64,000 nucleotides of DNA from Paulinella micropora (Eukaryota; Cercozoa; Imbricatea; Euglyphida). The notes beneath the pieces were generated by a model, which was not told the DNA's origin, ran no database searches, and worked only from the letters and a program-made list of their open reading frames with translations. Location of the stretch: the NCBI GenBank assembly GCA_009731375.1, contig BJOX01000008.1, positions 1,346,428 through 1,410,427 on the forward strand, written 5' to 3'. Numbering within the stretch: position 1 is the first letter of the stretch; every line of letters starts with the position of its first letter. The position numbers and the translations under genes were made by a program. Below are positions 51,831 to 62,203 of the stretch, in pieces.

Positions 51831-52649
51831 CTGGAGGGGGAAGAAGAGAGGAAGGAGAAGACTGTGAAGTTTAACCCTAAAGTCACAGTGCTTTCTAATG
51901 CTGTTGTGCAGACTGGGCCAACGCTTCCTCTATGTGAAAACAAAGATGTGGGTACACAGAGACTGCAGCCCCAAGGTAGTCTCATACCCGTTCATACAGC
52001 ACGGTTACCAATGATAACTGATGCAAATAGGAAGGCGAGACTTGCGATGGAGGCGAGGAGGCCAATGGCAGACGTATCGCCTCGGCCAAGCAAACAACCA
52101 CGAACAGACTCAATGTCTACGGTCGCGGCGGGTGGCGAGCAAAAAGACAATGTGTGTACTCAAGTACCACAAGACAATGTCGCTCAAATAGTAAACGCAC
52201 CAGTACCGCAGAATAATAACAATGTTAATGAGGTGAAGCAGGAGGAGAAGAAGGAGGAGTTGAAAAACTTAGAGACAAGACTCCAAAATTTGGAACGTAA
52301 AGTTCTTGTTCTCGCAGCCAATATACACAGGCCCGATGCTCTGTGTTATACGGAACTTTATTGTGAAACATTGAAATCAATATTAAAAGTTGGTAATGAT
52401 ACGATGGCGAATATTAATATTGTCGGCCGAAAGTTTTTAAATCGATACCGGGACTGGGTGGACGGAAATATGAAAAATTCGACTGGCACTCTGAAGGGAG
52501 TGGGTAGCCGGATGGTCATCACGGGAATCATCAAACTGACCTTTAAATTAAAATCCGCACGAGTATACCGCATGGACCTTTATGTCGTCCTCGGTTACCA
52601 CGGTCAATATTACTATCGTATGACCAATTGGCTACGATGGGGGCTGTGA
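51831..52649 (+). CDS. Protease-region ORF, same frame as Gag, divergent active site
   Basis: It continues from Gag after UGA (UGA CUG GAG context). A long linker with Asn/Gln-rich and coiled segments (EEKKEELKNLETRLQNLERK), then GNDTMANINIVGRKFLNRYR and GIIKLTFKLKSARVYRMDLY. The position and the ANINIVGRKFL context correspond to the D-T/S-G-A active site of a retroviral-type aspartic protease, but here it reads Asp-Thr-Met-Ala (52398-52409). The end of the protease fold (ILLSYDQLATMGAVID) is encoded in the -1 frame and joined to Pol. A first ATG at 51864 exists, but readthrough is equally possible. Confidence 0.6.
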   Translation: MEGEEERKEKTVKFNPKVTVLSNAVVQTGPTLPLCENKDVGTQRLQPQGSLIPVHTARLPMITDANRKARLAMEARRPMADVSPRPSKQPRTDSMSTVAAGGEQKDNVCTQVPQDNVAQIVNAPVPQNNNNVNEVKQEEKKEELKNLETRLQNLERKVLVLAANIHRPDALCYTELYCETLKSILKVGNDTMANINIVGRKFLNRYRDWVDGNMKNSTGTLKGVGSRMVITGIIKLTFKLKSARVYRMDLYVVLGYHGQYYYRMTNWLRWGL

Positions 52650-55600
52650 TTGATTGCGCCGCACGGCAAGTGATATATGGAGTAAAAAGAGGAGAAGAGA
52701 ACGATACTGATCCCTTTAACGCTACTGACTCTTATGAGGCTTATGAGCTGAGTCTAGCGACTGATCACAAAAAGATGGCCATCGCACATGAGGCACTTGA
52801 GGTGTACGTTCACCCCCATGTCGTAAGACCGGATGAGCTGTCCTGGACCGACAATTGGGAATCCCAAGTGTGCACTGTCACAGTTCCGACATGCCATTGG
52901 GACAAAAAGTCTATTGATGACTTAATCGAGAAGCGAAAGGAGGAGATTATATGTGTCGCACAAAGAAGCCCGTCGTTGGCGAGATTCGCGGAAGGAGTAG
53001 GAACAGATGTCCATATTACTAACGGATACTGTTTCCATGCGAAAGTAGGAGAAGAAAAAAGGGAGGCGTTTGTACCAAGGAGAACGGGGCGAATCCCGGA
53101 TACTCCACCAGAAACTATTAAAAGTTTTATTACTGATTTCTGGGGTGACGAGCCCACGTGGCCGCGTTCACTGTCTGAAGTGAAGAAATGCTTACGGACT
53201 TTATTCGAAAATAATAAGCCGTATACTATTATCCTGCCATATAATGAGAAGGCGATATGGGCGCAGGAAATAAGGGACCGGCTTATTGATCATCCTATAC
53301 CGGTACCCTCTCGCAAGCAACAGCTAGTGGTGGCTTGTCGTATGGGAACTCGTGAGCAGAGCAGTGCATACAAGCGGAAGCTCAGAGACCTCGACAAGTT
53401 GAAATTGATACCGCAAGCATTCACATGCTTTGATGGTTTTTACACCCGTAAAGCTCCTTTGCAATACGCGAGACTCATTGACATGCTGGTGGAGCTCGGT
53501 AAAGATGATGAGCCGGACACGGTCACGTATGAAAAGACGGGCCTAGATGATGTCTCGGAAGAGGACTTAGGCTTGGAGGAGGACAGAGAACCCCTCAAGC
53601 AGCATAAGCAGATGTCTGATGAAGATTTTCAAGAGGCGGCGCGGAAAATATTGGAAGAAGGAGTAGGCACGGAGAAGGAGAAGGAGCTTTTAAAAGCCAA
53701 ATTAGAGGCGAACAAGGAAATTTTTGACCCTCCACATGCAGGTGGTGTCAAGCCTGAAGATTTCACTGCGGCTATTTACAAAATACCGGGTGCGGAGCCG
53801 TCACCGGCACCACGAAGGGCGAATTTGAGTATGCATGAGGCGAAGATAGCGGAGGAGCTAGCAAGACAGCTGCTGAATGAGGACTTTATTGAGAGATCAA
53901 CATCTCCAATAGTCTCACAACCGAGAATAGTGCCGAAGCCAGGAGGAGAATGGCGCCTGACAGTTAACTATGCTCGTGTTAACAAGGTGCTGGAGGAAGA
54001 GAGAAATCCTCTCCCGACATTAGAAGAAGGAAGGAGAGTACTGCGGAATGCAAAATTCTATTCGGTCATTGACCTTAAGAATGGCTTCTGGCAGATACCA
54101 CTGGAGGAAAAGTCCAGATGGCTGACGGCGTTTGTGGTGGGTATGGAAATATACCAATGGAAAGTGCTTCCGATGGGCCTCAAGCAAGCCCCAGGACTTT
54201 TCCAGAAGGCGATGCAGAAGATGTTGAGCAGTCAGTACGATGATTTGTCTGACGGTGGCTTTATGAGAAGGCGGGGACAGAAGGCGGGAGAATATGCATT
54301 TTGCTATATCGATGACATTATCGTATACTCTAACACAATGGAGGAGCATATCGATCATTTGTCCGATATATTCAGGCGCATCGGAGCTTTTGGCCTGAAG
54401 TGCAATCTAAAGAAGTGTCAACTTGCCAAGACGAGTGTGACATACTTAGGGTACGAGATCTCCCATAATCGAGTCTCGATATCCAAAGAGAAGAGGGAGG
54501 AGATTATGAATCGACCGATACCGAAGAACCGCACTGAATTGCACTCATTCCTTGCGATGGCGCAATACTATAGCCAGTTTATACCCGATTGGGGTGCAAC
54601 ACGGGCTAAAGTGGAGAAAATGATAGATTTTGGAGACTTTGAGAAGTGGGACGAAGAGGCTTTGCAAGCGTTTCATGCGCTCAAAGATCTCATTTACAAA
54701 GACCCGAAAGACGGAGGACTGGTGTTAACGATGCCCGACTTTACGAAACAATTCGTAGTCGATACAGACGCATCTAAGTTTGCGATTGGGGCTGTATTAC
54801 AACAAGAGGATGAGGAGAAGAAATTACGCCCAATCATGTTTATTAGTAGGAAGTTGTGTGCGGCGGAGAGAAACTATTGCACAAGGCAAAGAGAGGCGTT
54901 GGCGGTAGTATGGGCCCTCAAGAGGCTCAGAGAGTATTTGTGGGGAGGACCTCAATTTACTGTCAGAACTGATCATCATAACCTGTTATGGTTGATGAAT
55001 CATGAACAGACGGGACGGCTGGCGCGGTGGCAAGCGTTCTTGTCTTGTTTCGATTTTACAATGGTCCATCTACCGGGAAAGCGAAATGTGGTCGCTGATA
55101 GCCTCTCTAGGCTAGAGTTTAACTCAGAAGTATCGGCGTTGGTGTCCACGGTGGAGATGGAAGACTTGTCCACTGACAAGGTGTATGAGGTCAGCCACAT
55201 TGAGGCGATGGAGATGGCGAGTGGAGTCCGATATGACCGCACAGGTCTACGGTACAGTCCACAAGGCCCGGATCACGGGATATGTTGTGAGCTACATACC
55301 CAGGAGGACGCTGAGTGGTCCTATGAGGTATATGAGAATGCGAAGGCGAACATAAGAGAGGAAGAGGAGACGCAGGAAGTTTATGCGGAGCCTCCTCAAG
55401 AGCGGAGAAGTGACCTAGACGATGACCCGGAAAGAATCGGGGTACGGCTAGAAGATGGTACTATCCATATAGCCTCGCCTACCGCATGGAGGCAACAACA
55501 GGCTCAAGATCCGGAGTTTAAAGAACTGATACAGTTATATCAGAACCCGGATGAGCTACGGATGACGAAAGAAAATGACGAAGGTGATCAAAGATCAGAT

Positions 55601-57643
55601 GAAGGAGATGATCTTTTGTGGTATAAGGGCCTCCATGGTCGATATGCGTCACAGCCGGACAAATGGACCCTTTGGGTACCGGAGAGTCTGAGACGATTTA
55701 TATTTGTCGCAGCCCACAATTGCCCACTTTTGGCGCATCCGGGTCGACAACGAACTCACATGTTCGTAGCGAGGCGATTCTGGTGGAAGAAGATGAAGGA
55801 GGAGATAGATCAGGCGGTGGATGCATGCATCCCGTGCAAGATAAACAAAACACCACTGAAGGCAAATTTCGGCCTGATTGGCGAATTTCCTCTTCATGCG
55901 GGGATGTTTGAGTTTATACACATTGATCATGTGGGACCTTTCCCAGAATCGAAGGATGGTTACAAATACCTCCTTACGGCTATTGACAGAGCCACCAACT
56001 ATGTGTGGATCATCCCTGTCAAAGACGTTACCGGCAAGACGACGGCCGAGGCGCTGATCGATAGGATCATCTCACAGATCGGAGTACCAAGAAAGATATG
56101 TTCTGATCGAGGCTCGGACTTTAATAACGAGGTCATCGACAAACTATCTAAGTATTACGGGATGAAATGGCAATATGTTACTGCCTATAACCCGCGAGCA
56201 AATGGGAAAATCGAGCGGGTACACAGACCCCTCAAAGCCTCGCTAAAGATGTATTGCACGAAGAAGGAGAATCAAAGAGCATGGGTCGAGGCAGCACCAT
56301 CATTTGCGTTTGCAATGAACTGTCTACCCTCTACGGCGTTAGGAGGCTCGAAGAGCTCAATCTCGCCATATCAGTTAGTATATGGGCGTGAGCCTGATAT
56401 CCCGACTTCGCTCCTTCACCCAAAAGACACTTGGGCGGATGCGGATGAGTTGTTTGGGATGAGACTTAGAGTGAAGATGGAGGCGGAACAAATAGTCAGG
56501 GCGCATAGAGAGGCGGAGCGCCGAAAGACTGATGCTGAAGGGGTGCGACAAGCGCACTTGGATCAGATCAAGTTCCAGGTCGGGGATATTGTACTATTGT
56601 ACCATCCTCAAGTCCCGAAGGGAGTCAGCTCTAAGCTGTTCACTCACTGGAAAGGACCTTATCAGATTATGGAACAGACGGGACCTCTGAATTACAAGAT
56701 CAGGGGTAGAGGGAAGGTGCAAATTGTGAATGTAAGAAGGCTGATTAAGTATGATCCCTTCTTACTGGAAGATGAATCCGTTGAGGAGGCGTTAAAACGG
56801 ATGAAGGATGATTTCAAAGAGGTGCCGCCCATCCACAAGGAGGCTGGCATAGACCAAGACGATGCTTATCGGGCACCGATAGCTGAGAAGGAGGAGAGTG
56901 AGGTGGACAGCAAGGAGAAGACTGACCGCATAAGCGCGGTGGGGACTCAGTCCAAGTCTCCGCGAGAGCATAGCGGAAAGAAGGAGAAGATCACAGAGGC
57001 GCAGCTAAGGAGAGCGCGGAATGATCTTATCAACGACCAACCGAGGAAGGCGATGAGGTCGATGAGATCAAAGGACGTCCACCAGGAGGAGGAGGGGACG
57101 GACACTGACCCAAACGCGGGCAACGTTGAGATTGTCCATGAGCGATGGAAGGAAGGCGATGCGATAGCAACCATCGCATGGGTGAAAAATGTTTTCTATC
57201 TGATGAGACCAGCGGAACAACATGTCGCTGATGACACTCTCTCAGACTTATACTTGATGCGGGTCGTGGCGGTCCCACGACAGATGCGTGTCACACGGAC
57301 ACTCAAAATATCATCAGCCGCAAAGATAGTACAACCGATACTCCAGTTCTGGAGAAGTATGGACCCGGTTGAGGATCCAAAGGCAAGACATTATCTGCCA
57401 GTATATAAAGACGCAAAAAGTCTCGAGACATGGGATGATACAATTACTCCCAGAGACAAGGATTACACTGCGTGGACCATTCAGACACTGCCAAGAGGAG
57501 TGCTTGATGTCCCTTTTGAATTATCGTTGGGCGGAATCCCTAATAAGATCTGGGACATTCTCGAACAGTCAAAGTTCGATCTGACTTTTGTTGGTGGTCC
57601 TCCACCAGGCAAAGAAATCCGCGCCAGACGACGAAGGCAGTGA
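52547..57643 (+). CDS. pol: Pol: end of protease, reverse transcriptase, RNase H, integrase
   Basis: The frame is open from 52547, overlapping the protease ORF by about 100 bp in the -1 frame, so frameshifting is the likely expression route. RT: RLTVNYARVNKV, SVIDLKNGFWQIPL, LPMGLKQAPGLFQ and catalytic FCYIDDIIVYSN (about 54302). RNase H: FVVDTDASKFAIGAVLQQ, ALAVVWAL, VRTDHHNLLWL. Integrase: HHCC zinc site (HNCPLLAHPGRQRTH ... CIPC), catalytic core FIHIDHVGPF, KICSDRGSDF and NGKIERVH (D, D, E), and a GPY/F-like WKGPYQIMEQTGPLNYKI. A C-terminal extension of about 300 residues lacks a recognisable chromodomain. All catalytic residues are present; the frame is fully intact, so this part looks recently functional. 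Confidence 0.9.
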   Translation: MKIRTSIPHGPLCRPRLPRSILLSYDQLATMGAVIDCAARQVIYGVKRGEENDTDPFNATDSYEAYELSLATDHKKMAIAHEALEVYVHPHVVRPDELSWTDNWESQVCTVTVPTCHWDKKSIDDLIEKRKEEIICVAQRSPSLARFAEGVGTDVHITNGYCFHAKVGEEKREAFVPRRTGRIPDTPPETIKSFITDFWGDEPTWPRSLSEVKKCLRTLFENNKPYTIILPYNEKAIWAQEIRDRLIDHPIPVPSRKQQLVVACRMGTREQSSAYKRKLRDLDKLKLIPQAFTCFDGFYTRKAPLQYARLIDMLVELGKDDEPDTVTYEKTGLDDVSEEDLGLEEDREPLKQHKQMSDEDFQEAARKILEEGVGTEKEKELLKAKLEANKEIFDPPHAGGVKPEDFTAAIYKIPGAEPSPAPRRANLSMHEAKIAEELARQLLNEDFIERSTSPIVSQPRIVPKPGGEWRLTVNYARVNKVLEEERNPLPTLEEGRRVLRNAKFYSVIDLKNGFWQIPLEEKSRWLTAFVVGMEIYQWKVLPMGLKQAPGLFQKAMQKMLSSQYDDLSDGGFMRRRGQKAGEYAFCYIDDIIVYSNTMEEHIDHLSDIFRRIGAFGLKCNLKKCQLAKTSVTYLGYEISHNRVSISKEKREEIMNRPIPKNRTELHSFLAMAQYYSQFIPDWGATRAKVEKMIDFGDFEKWDEEALQAFHALKDLIYKDPKDGGLVLTMPDFTKQFVVDTDASKFAIGAVLQQEDEEKKLRPIMFISRKLCAAERNYCTRQREALAVVWALKRLREYLWGGPQFTVRTDHHNLLWLMNHEQTGRLARWQAFLSCFDFTMVHLPGKRNVVADSLSRLEFNSEVSALVSTVEMEDLSTDKVYEVSHIEAMEMASGVRYDRTGLRYSPQGPDHGICCELHTQEDAEWSYEVYENAKANIREEEETQEVYAEPPQERRSDLDDDPERIGVRLEDGTIHIASPTAWRQQQAQDPEFKELIQLYQNPDELRMTKENDEGDQRSDEGDDLLWYKGLHGRYASQPDKWTLWVPESLRRFIFVAAHNCPLLAHPGRQRTHMFVARRFWWKKMKEEIDQAVDACIPCKINKTPLKANFGLIGEFPLHAGMFEFIHIDHVGPFPESKDGYKYLLTAIDRATNYVWIIPVKDVTGKTTAEALIDRIISQIGVPRKICSDRGSDFNNEVIDKLSKYYGMKWQYVTAYNPRANGKIERVHRPLKASLKMYCTKKENQRAWVEAAPSFAFAMNCLPSTALGGSKSSISPYQLVYGREPDIPTSLLHPKDTWADADELFGMRLRVKMEAEQIVRAHREAERRKTDAEGVRQAHLDQIKFQVGDIVLLYHPQVPKGVSSKLFTHWKGPYQIMEQTGPLNYKIRGRGKVQIVNVRRLIKYDPFLLEDESVEEALKRMKDDFKEVPPIHKEAGIDQDDAYRAPIAEKEESEVDSKEKTDRISAVGTQSKSPREHSGKKEKITEAQLRRARNDLINDQPRKAMRSMRSKDVHQEEEGTDTDPNAGNVEIVHERWKEGDAIATIAWVKNVFYLMRPAEQHVADDTLSDLYLMRVVAVPRQMRVTRTLKISSAAKIVQPILQFWRSMDPVEDPKARHYLPVYKDAKSLETWDDTITPRDKDYTAWTIQTLPRGVLDVPFELSLGGIPNKIWDILEQSKFDLTFVGGPPPGKEIRARRRRQ

Positions 57644-58131
57644 CAAAGAAACTATTTTTCTTTATGCGTCTCAAATAAACTGATTGATTGCCCACGGCGT
57701 ATCATGATTTGATCATGCATCATCAGTTATCAATATGAATATTAAAAAGACTCAGTGATATAACTTGGCATTCGATCGCAACATACGAGTGCGAAAGGTC
57801 GATCGACGATGATACTACACCGTATACGGGGATCGCTAGTGTATTGAGCGATGGTGTTCCCGGGTATGACCCTTTCCAAGTCCTGGGATGATGTTCTCGA
57901 AAATGAAATGTTCTCTGAGACTTTCATTAAATTATTTTTTACGATAGATTATATACTGTCGTACCTGAGCACGGTCAATCTCTACTTGTGTCGGTATATC
58001 GCAGGGTCGGGTACATACACCTCGACTTCGGATATAGCTATTAGGACTGGCCCCCTAATACTATATCATAGGATATCCACCTTATACAAGGGTATGTCAT
58101 TAAAAAAGACAATGTACTTACGATCTCCCTG

Positions 58132-58186
<55 letters not shown>

Positions 58187-58506
58187 GAAGAAGAAGGAGA
58201 TCAAAGGGGGAATCGTACTACAGCACCACGTTGCTTGTATTTTTTTTTATTAATAGTACGTTTGTTCTTGACATACTGCCAAGAAAAAAAAAAAAGAGAT
58301 TGAGGGGAAGGACTTCAAAAATCTACAAGAATGGCTGGAGAATCCGCTTTGACGTGCCGTATGAGGATATATTTATCGTCTTTTAGCGTCTATCCGTGGG
58401 TCGATGCGCTGTGTGGCATGACTCCATAGCGCATACTATTTGCAGAAAGAAATCAGAAGGTGTATGACGAAAATGCTATTTCCGTCATAAAATCGGGAGG
58501 GGGTAC
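57644..58506 (+). other. Retrotransposon 3' region with microsatellite and purine tract
   Basis: Non-coding apart from a weak frame at 57851-58138. (AAT)n at 58136-58176. A segment of about 150 bp from AAGAAAAAAAAAAAAGAG (58283-58437) is duplicated exactly at 59945-60100. CGGGAGGGGG at about 58492-58503 is a candidate polypurine tract. Confidence 0.6.
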
Positions 58507-58741
58507 TGTATGCATCACCCCCTGGATAGCCGGTAAAAAGTACCTTTTCCTGGTGACGTGCACCAGCTTGTTTTTCAGTATTATTTGTCCTGATTGGACT
58601 GATGCCATTTTATTCCTGGTCTGTTGCCGTTTTCCTTTTTGGCTTCACTGAGCTAATATAACAAGACATCATTCTCATCTTTTGAGGACTGTGTTTGGTT
58701 GTATTACAGATTTTTTACGAGCTATCGTTGGGGGCATTACA
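58507..58741 (+). repeat. 3' LTR
   Basis: It begins TGTATGCATCACCCCCTGG and ends GTTGGGGGCATTACA. Several substitutions and small indels separate it from the 5' LTR. Confidence 0.85.
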
Positions 58742-58775
58742 TCTTATCTATCTATCTATCTAACTATCTATCTAA

Positions 58776-58829
<54 letters not shown>

Positions 58830-58834
58830 GTCTG

Positions 58835-58869
<35 letters not shown>

Positions 58870-58874
58870 ATCTT

Positions 58875-58909
<35 letters not shown>

Positions 58910-58982
58910 ATCTATCTTTCTACCTATCTATCTATCTATCTATCTATCCATCTGTCTGTTTATTTATCTATCTGTCTATCTG

Positions 58983-59017
<35 letters not shown>

Positions 59018-59153
59018 GTCTGTCTATCTGTCTATCTATCTATCTATCTATCTATCCATCCATATCTATCTATCTATCTATCTATCTATCCATCCATCAA
59101 TCTATCTATCTATCTATCTATCTATCCATCCATGTATCTATCCGTCTGTCTAT

Positions 59154-59210
<57 letters not shown>

Positions 59211-59356
59211 CATCCATCCATCTATTACTGTCTGTCTATTTATCTATCTATCTATGTATCTATCCATTTATCTATCTATCTATCTATTTATCTATCTATC
59301 TATCCATCCATCCATGTATGTATCTATCTGTCTGTCTATTTATCTATCTATCTATG

Positions 59357-59400
<44 letters not shown>

Positions 59401-59485
59401 CATCCATCCATCCATCTATGTATCTATCTGTCTGTCTATTTATTTATCTATCCATCTATCCATCTATCCATCTATCCATCTATCC

Positions 59486-59527
<42 letters not shown>

Positions 59528-59528
59528 G

Positions 59529-59560
<32 letters not shown>

Positions 59561-59641
59561 CATCCATCCATCTATGTATCTATCTGTCTGTCTATTTATT
59601 TATCTATCCATCTATCCATCTATCCATCTATCCATCTATCC

Positions 59642-59683
<42 letters not shown>

Positions 59684-59692
59684 GTATCTATG

Positions 59693-59728
<36 letters not shown>

Positions 59729-59806
59729 CATCTATCTATCTATCCATATATCTATCTATCTGTCTATGTATCTATCTATGTATCTATCTATCTATCTATC
59801 TATCTT

Positions 59807-59855
<49 letters not shown>

Positions 59856-59867
59856 ATATCTATCTAC

Positions 59868-59926
<59 letters not shown>

Positions 59927-59934
59927 CGTATCTA
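58742..59934. repeat. (TCTA)n microsatellite, 1.2 kb
   Basis: TCTA repeats with CCATCCAT and TGTCTGTC interruptions arranged in higher-order blocks of about 190 bp. The Tyr/Leu/Ser frames are artefacts. Confidence 0.95.
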
Positions 59935-60129
59935 NNNNNNNNNNAAGAAAAAAAAAAAAGAGATTGAGGGGAAGGACTTCAAAAATCTACAAGAATGGCT
60001 GGAGAATCCGCTTTGACGTGCCGTATGAGGATATATTTATCGTCTTTTAGCGTCTATCCGTGGGTCGATGCGCTGTGTGGCATGACTCCATAGCGCATAC
60101 NNNNNNNNNNGTATCTGTCTGTCTATTTA

Positions 60130-60180
<51 letters not shown>

Positions 60181-60185
60181 GTGTG
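59935..60185. other. Two 10-N gaps around an exact duplicate, then (TA)n
   Basis: Gaps at 59935-59944 and 60101-60110 enclose 59945-60100, identical as far as I can see to 58283-58437. GTATCTGTC and (TA)n follow to about 60178. Confidence 0.85.
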
Positions 60186-60347
60186 CAAGCGCCACCAGCG
60201 TCGATCGTGCTTGCAGCCGCCGCGACAACGTTGGCGACCGTGCAACCGCAAATATTGCATAACATGCAAAACCTTATGGTATCTCATCACGCGATGGTGA
60301 CGGCTTTGGACACGCCCGACAGTGATGTCAACAGAGCTGAAAGAGTG
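60186..60347 (+). CDS. Exon of an unrecognised gene (Ala-rich helix)
   Basis: It encodes APPASIVLAAAATTLATVQP, then QILHNMQNLMVSHHAMVTAL, ending AERV before a GTAAGC donor (60348). A plausible AG acceptor precedes 60187. No domain recognised. TATG and TA microsatellites separate it from the next exon. Confidence 0.45.
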
Positions 60348-60557
60348 GTAAGCGGATAAATAGCGTTTGTGCAAGGTCTATGAATGTATGCATGCATGCA
60401 TGTATTTATGTATGTAAGTTTGCATGTAAGTATGTATATACGTATGCATGTCTGTCGGTATGTATGTATGTATGTATATATGTATGTAAGTGTGCGTATA
60501 TTATTGTTTGTGTGCATGTATTTTGCATGTATTTATGTATATAATCTGCCTGGCCAG

Positions 60558-60735
60558 ACATACGCTAAAGAGACCGCTTCGAGCAGTGCACAAGTGGGGC
60601 AAGGAATAGCCTCCCTGCAGCTGTCGAGCATTATCGTATATCTGGTGCAACGCGCCCAGCAGACCGCTAGGGACCATGGAGAGTTTTTCCTGAGCAGACC
60701 AAAAGGCCAAATCCAAATCCAGTGGTTTAGTCAAG
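60558..60735 (+). CDS. Exon of an unrecognised gene
   Basis: TYAKETASSSAQVGQGIASL, then an amphipathic helix ending QIQWFSQ at a GTAAC donor, preceded by CCTGGCCAG acceptor-like sequence. Probably the same gene as the exon at 60186. Downstream introns contain (TA)n (60782-60835). Confidence 0.4.
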
Positions 60736-60768
60736 GTAACCTACTTGTTATATTAACCTAAAAAAACC

Positions 60769-60837
<69 letters not shown>

Positions 60838-60871
60838 GTGTGTGTGTATATGTGTGTGTGATATTGTACAG

Positions 60872-61017
60872 GGACTTGACTACGCCCGGGGGGGTGGACA
60901 CTCAGCAAGATTCGCTGCACGCTTTTCCTGGCCATGCTACGTTAGCATCAGCCGATGCGGTCAAGGAGGCGGTTGTCAAATTCACTGAAAGCGCTAGGTT
61001 CCTAGAGTCAAAGGTAC
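60872..61017 (+). CDS. Exon of an unrecognised gene
   Basis: After TTGTACAG it encodes TTPGGVDTQQDSLHAFPGHA, ending RFLESK at a GTACTT donor. The simple join to the previous exon is out of phase, so an extra exon or different border is likely. Confidence 0.4.
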
Positions 61018-61127
61018 TTAAGCCTTGTACGCATACTCTACAACCACACAAGTTCCGCTACCGTAAACACTGTGTATAATTGTAGGCACCCGCCGAATGG
61101 TTCAGGCACTTGACAAGACTTGGACTT

Positions 61128-61137
61128 NNNNNNNNNN
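61128..61137. other. Assembly gap (10 N)
   Basis: Preceded by about 100 bp (61024-61127) that is nearly repeated at 61640-61740, suggesting a mis-joined insert between them. Confidence 0.95.
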
Positions 61138-61640
61138 CTCTCTTCTCGACGGTATGGATACACAGGAGGATCAGCTATGCAGGACAAGGAGGTTGCAACT
61201 CAAGGCCGCAACCTCGTCACCACCACTGGACGAACATCAGGTTTTTCGGTACACCTGGTGATCTAACTTAGAGTGGGACACGGCCATCCAACAACAACAT
61301 GATTGTCGCTACTGCTAAGGTGGGAGCCGCCACCGACGCCTACGGGAAAGGCGGAAGTCCTGCAACTGTGACTCCGGCCGTGCTGGCGCCAGTGCGGGCG
61401 CAACGCAGGCTAACAGCCCATGCGGACAGGGCTCCTCGGTCCTCCGTGAAGGTGGGGACCAAGCGTGGGCGTGCGATGATCTGTAATGGTGAAATTACGT
61501 CACTGCGCNNNNNNNNNNGGGGAGCGAGACCAAGCCCCCAACCCGGATCCCGGCGGCGAGGAATGGGAAATCGCTGGGACGCGTCGGATACGACGCAAAC
61601 AGGATGAAGTAGACCTCCACAGTGCAATTCTGTGGGGTTC
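61138..61640. other. Segment between duplicated ends, possibly misplaced; contains a 10-N gap (61509-61518)
   Basis: GC-rich sequence with a frame at 61299-61508 (AYGKGGSPATVTPAVLAPVR and onward) that continues after the gap with Arg/Gly-rich sequence. It could be the start of a retroelement ORF; no motif proves it. It interrupts the exon series of the flanking gene. Confidence 0.35.
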
Positions 61641-61699
61641 CTACGCATACTCTACAACCACACAAGTTCCGCTACCGTAAACACTGTGTATAATTGTAG

Positions 61700-62203
61700 G
61701 CATTCGCCGAATGGTTCAGGCACTTGACAAGACTTGGACTTGACAAGCTGACTATTTCCAGCATGCGACATTTCGTGCGAGAAGTCAACAAACTGAAGAA
61801 CGAACACGCACGCCTCGGGGACAAGGTCTGGGAGGTGGGTTCGTTACATTTCTTCGCTCGAATCTGGCCAACTGATCTTACCACCGGTCACGTAAGGAGA
61901 GTGCAGGAAGAAGCATCTGGAGCTAGAATTGTGGACACTGTCGCATCGTCTGAGTGCTTCCGGGGTCTTCCGGTTGCTATTTCATACACGTTGAAGTGGC
62001 CTCATCAACACAAAAACATAACGCGAAGCAGTGAAGAAGTCAGCGAGTGGTATCATGGTGAAATTGATCAAGCAGGAAACAATCTTGTCGCGCACGAGGG
62101 GGTTGTAATTTCGCGAGATGCTTGCCCAGCTCCATGGTCCTACAACTCGTCTGGTGGTGCGTGCAAGGCGACAGCTGCGAAACGGGCAGATATTCTGCAG
62201 TGA
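61700..62203 (+). CDS. Exon(s) of an unrecognised gene
   Basis: After TTGTAG: AFAEWFRHLTRLGLDKLTIS and REVNKLKNEHARLGDK (coiled coil), then a possible GT donor at 61829 or continued coding (RVQEEASGARIVDTVASSEC, VAISYTLKWPHQHKNITR) to 62203. The same exon start is present in the duplicate at 61085-61127. Confidence 0.4.
   Translation, partial: AFAEWFRHLTRLGLDKLTISSMRHFVREVNKLKNEHARLGDKVWEVGSLHFFARIWPTDLTTGHVRRVQEEASGARIVDTVASSECFRGLPVAISYTLKWPHQHKNITRSSEEVSEWYHGEIDQAGNNLVAHEGVVISRDACPAPWSYNSSGGACKATAAKRADILQ

Larger units (their letters stand above)
47963..58741 (+). mobile_element. Ty3/Gypsy-type LTR retrotransposon, 10.8 kb
   Basis: Two LTRs (238 and 235 bp), Gag, protease and a 1.7-kb-residue-scale Pol in the order PR-RT-RNase H-integrase, which defines the Gypsy/Metaviridae class. 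A primer-binding-like region follows the 5' LTR and a purine tract precedes the 3' LTR. LTRs are similar with small indels, so insertion is not very recent. The sequences flanking the two LTRs do not match. Confidence 0.9.

Noticed and set aside
58682-60016. 444-residue Tyr/Leu/Ser frame
   Set aside because: Translation of the TCTA microsatellite across a gap.
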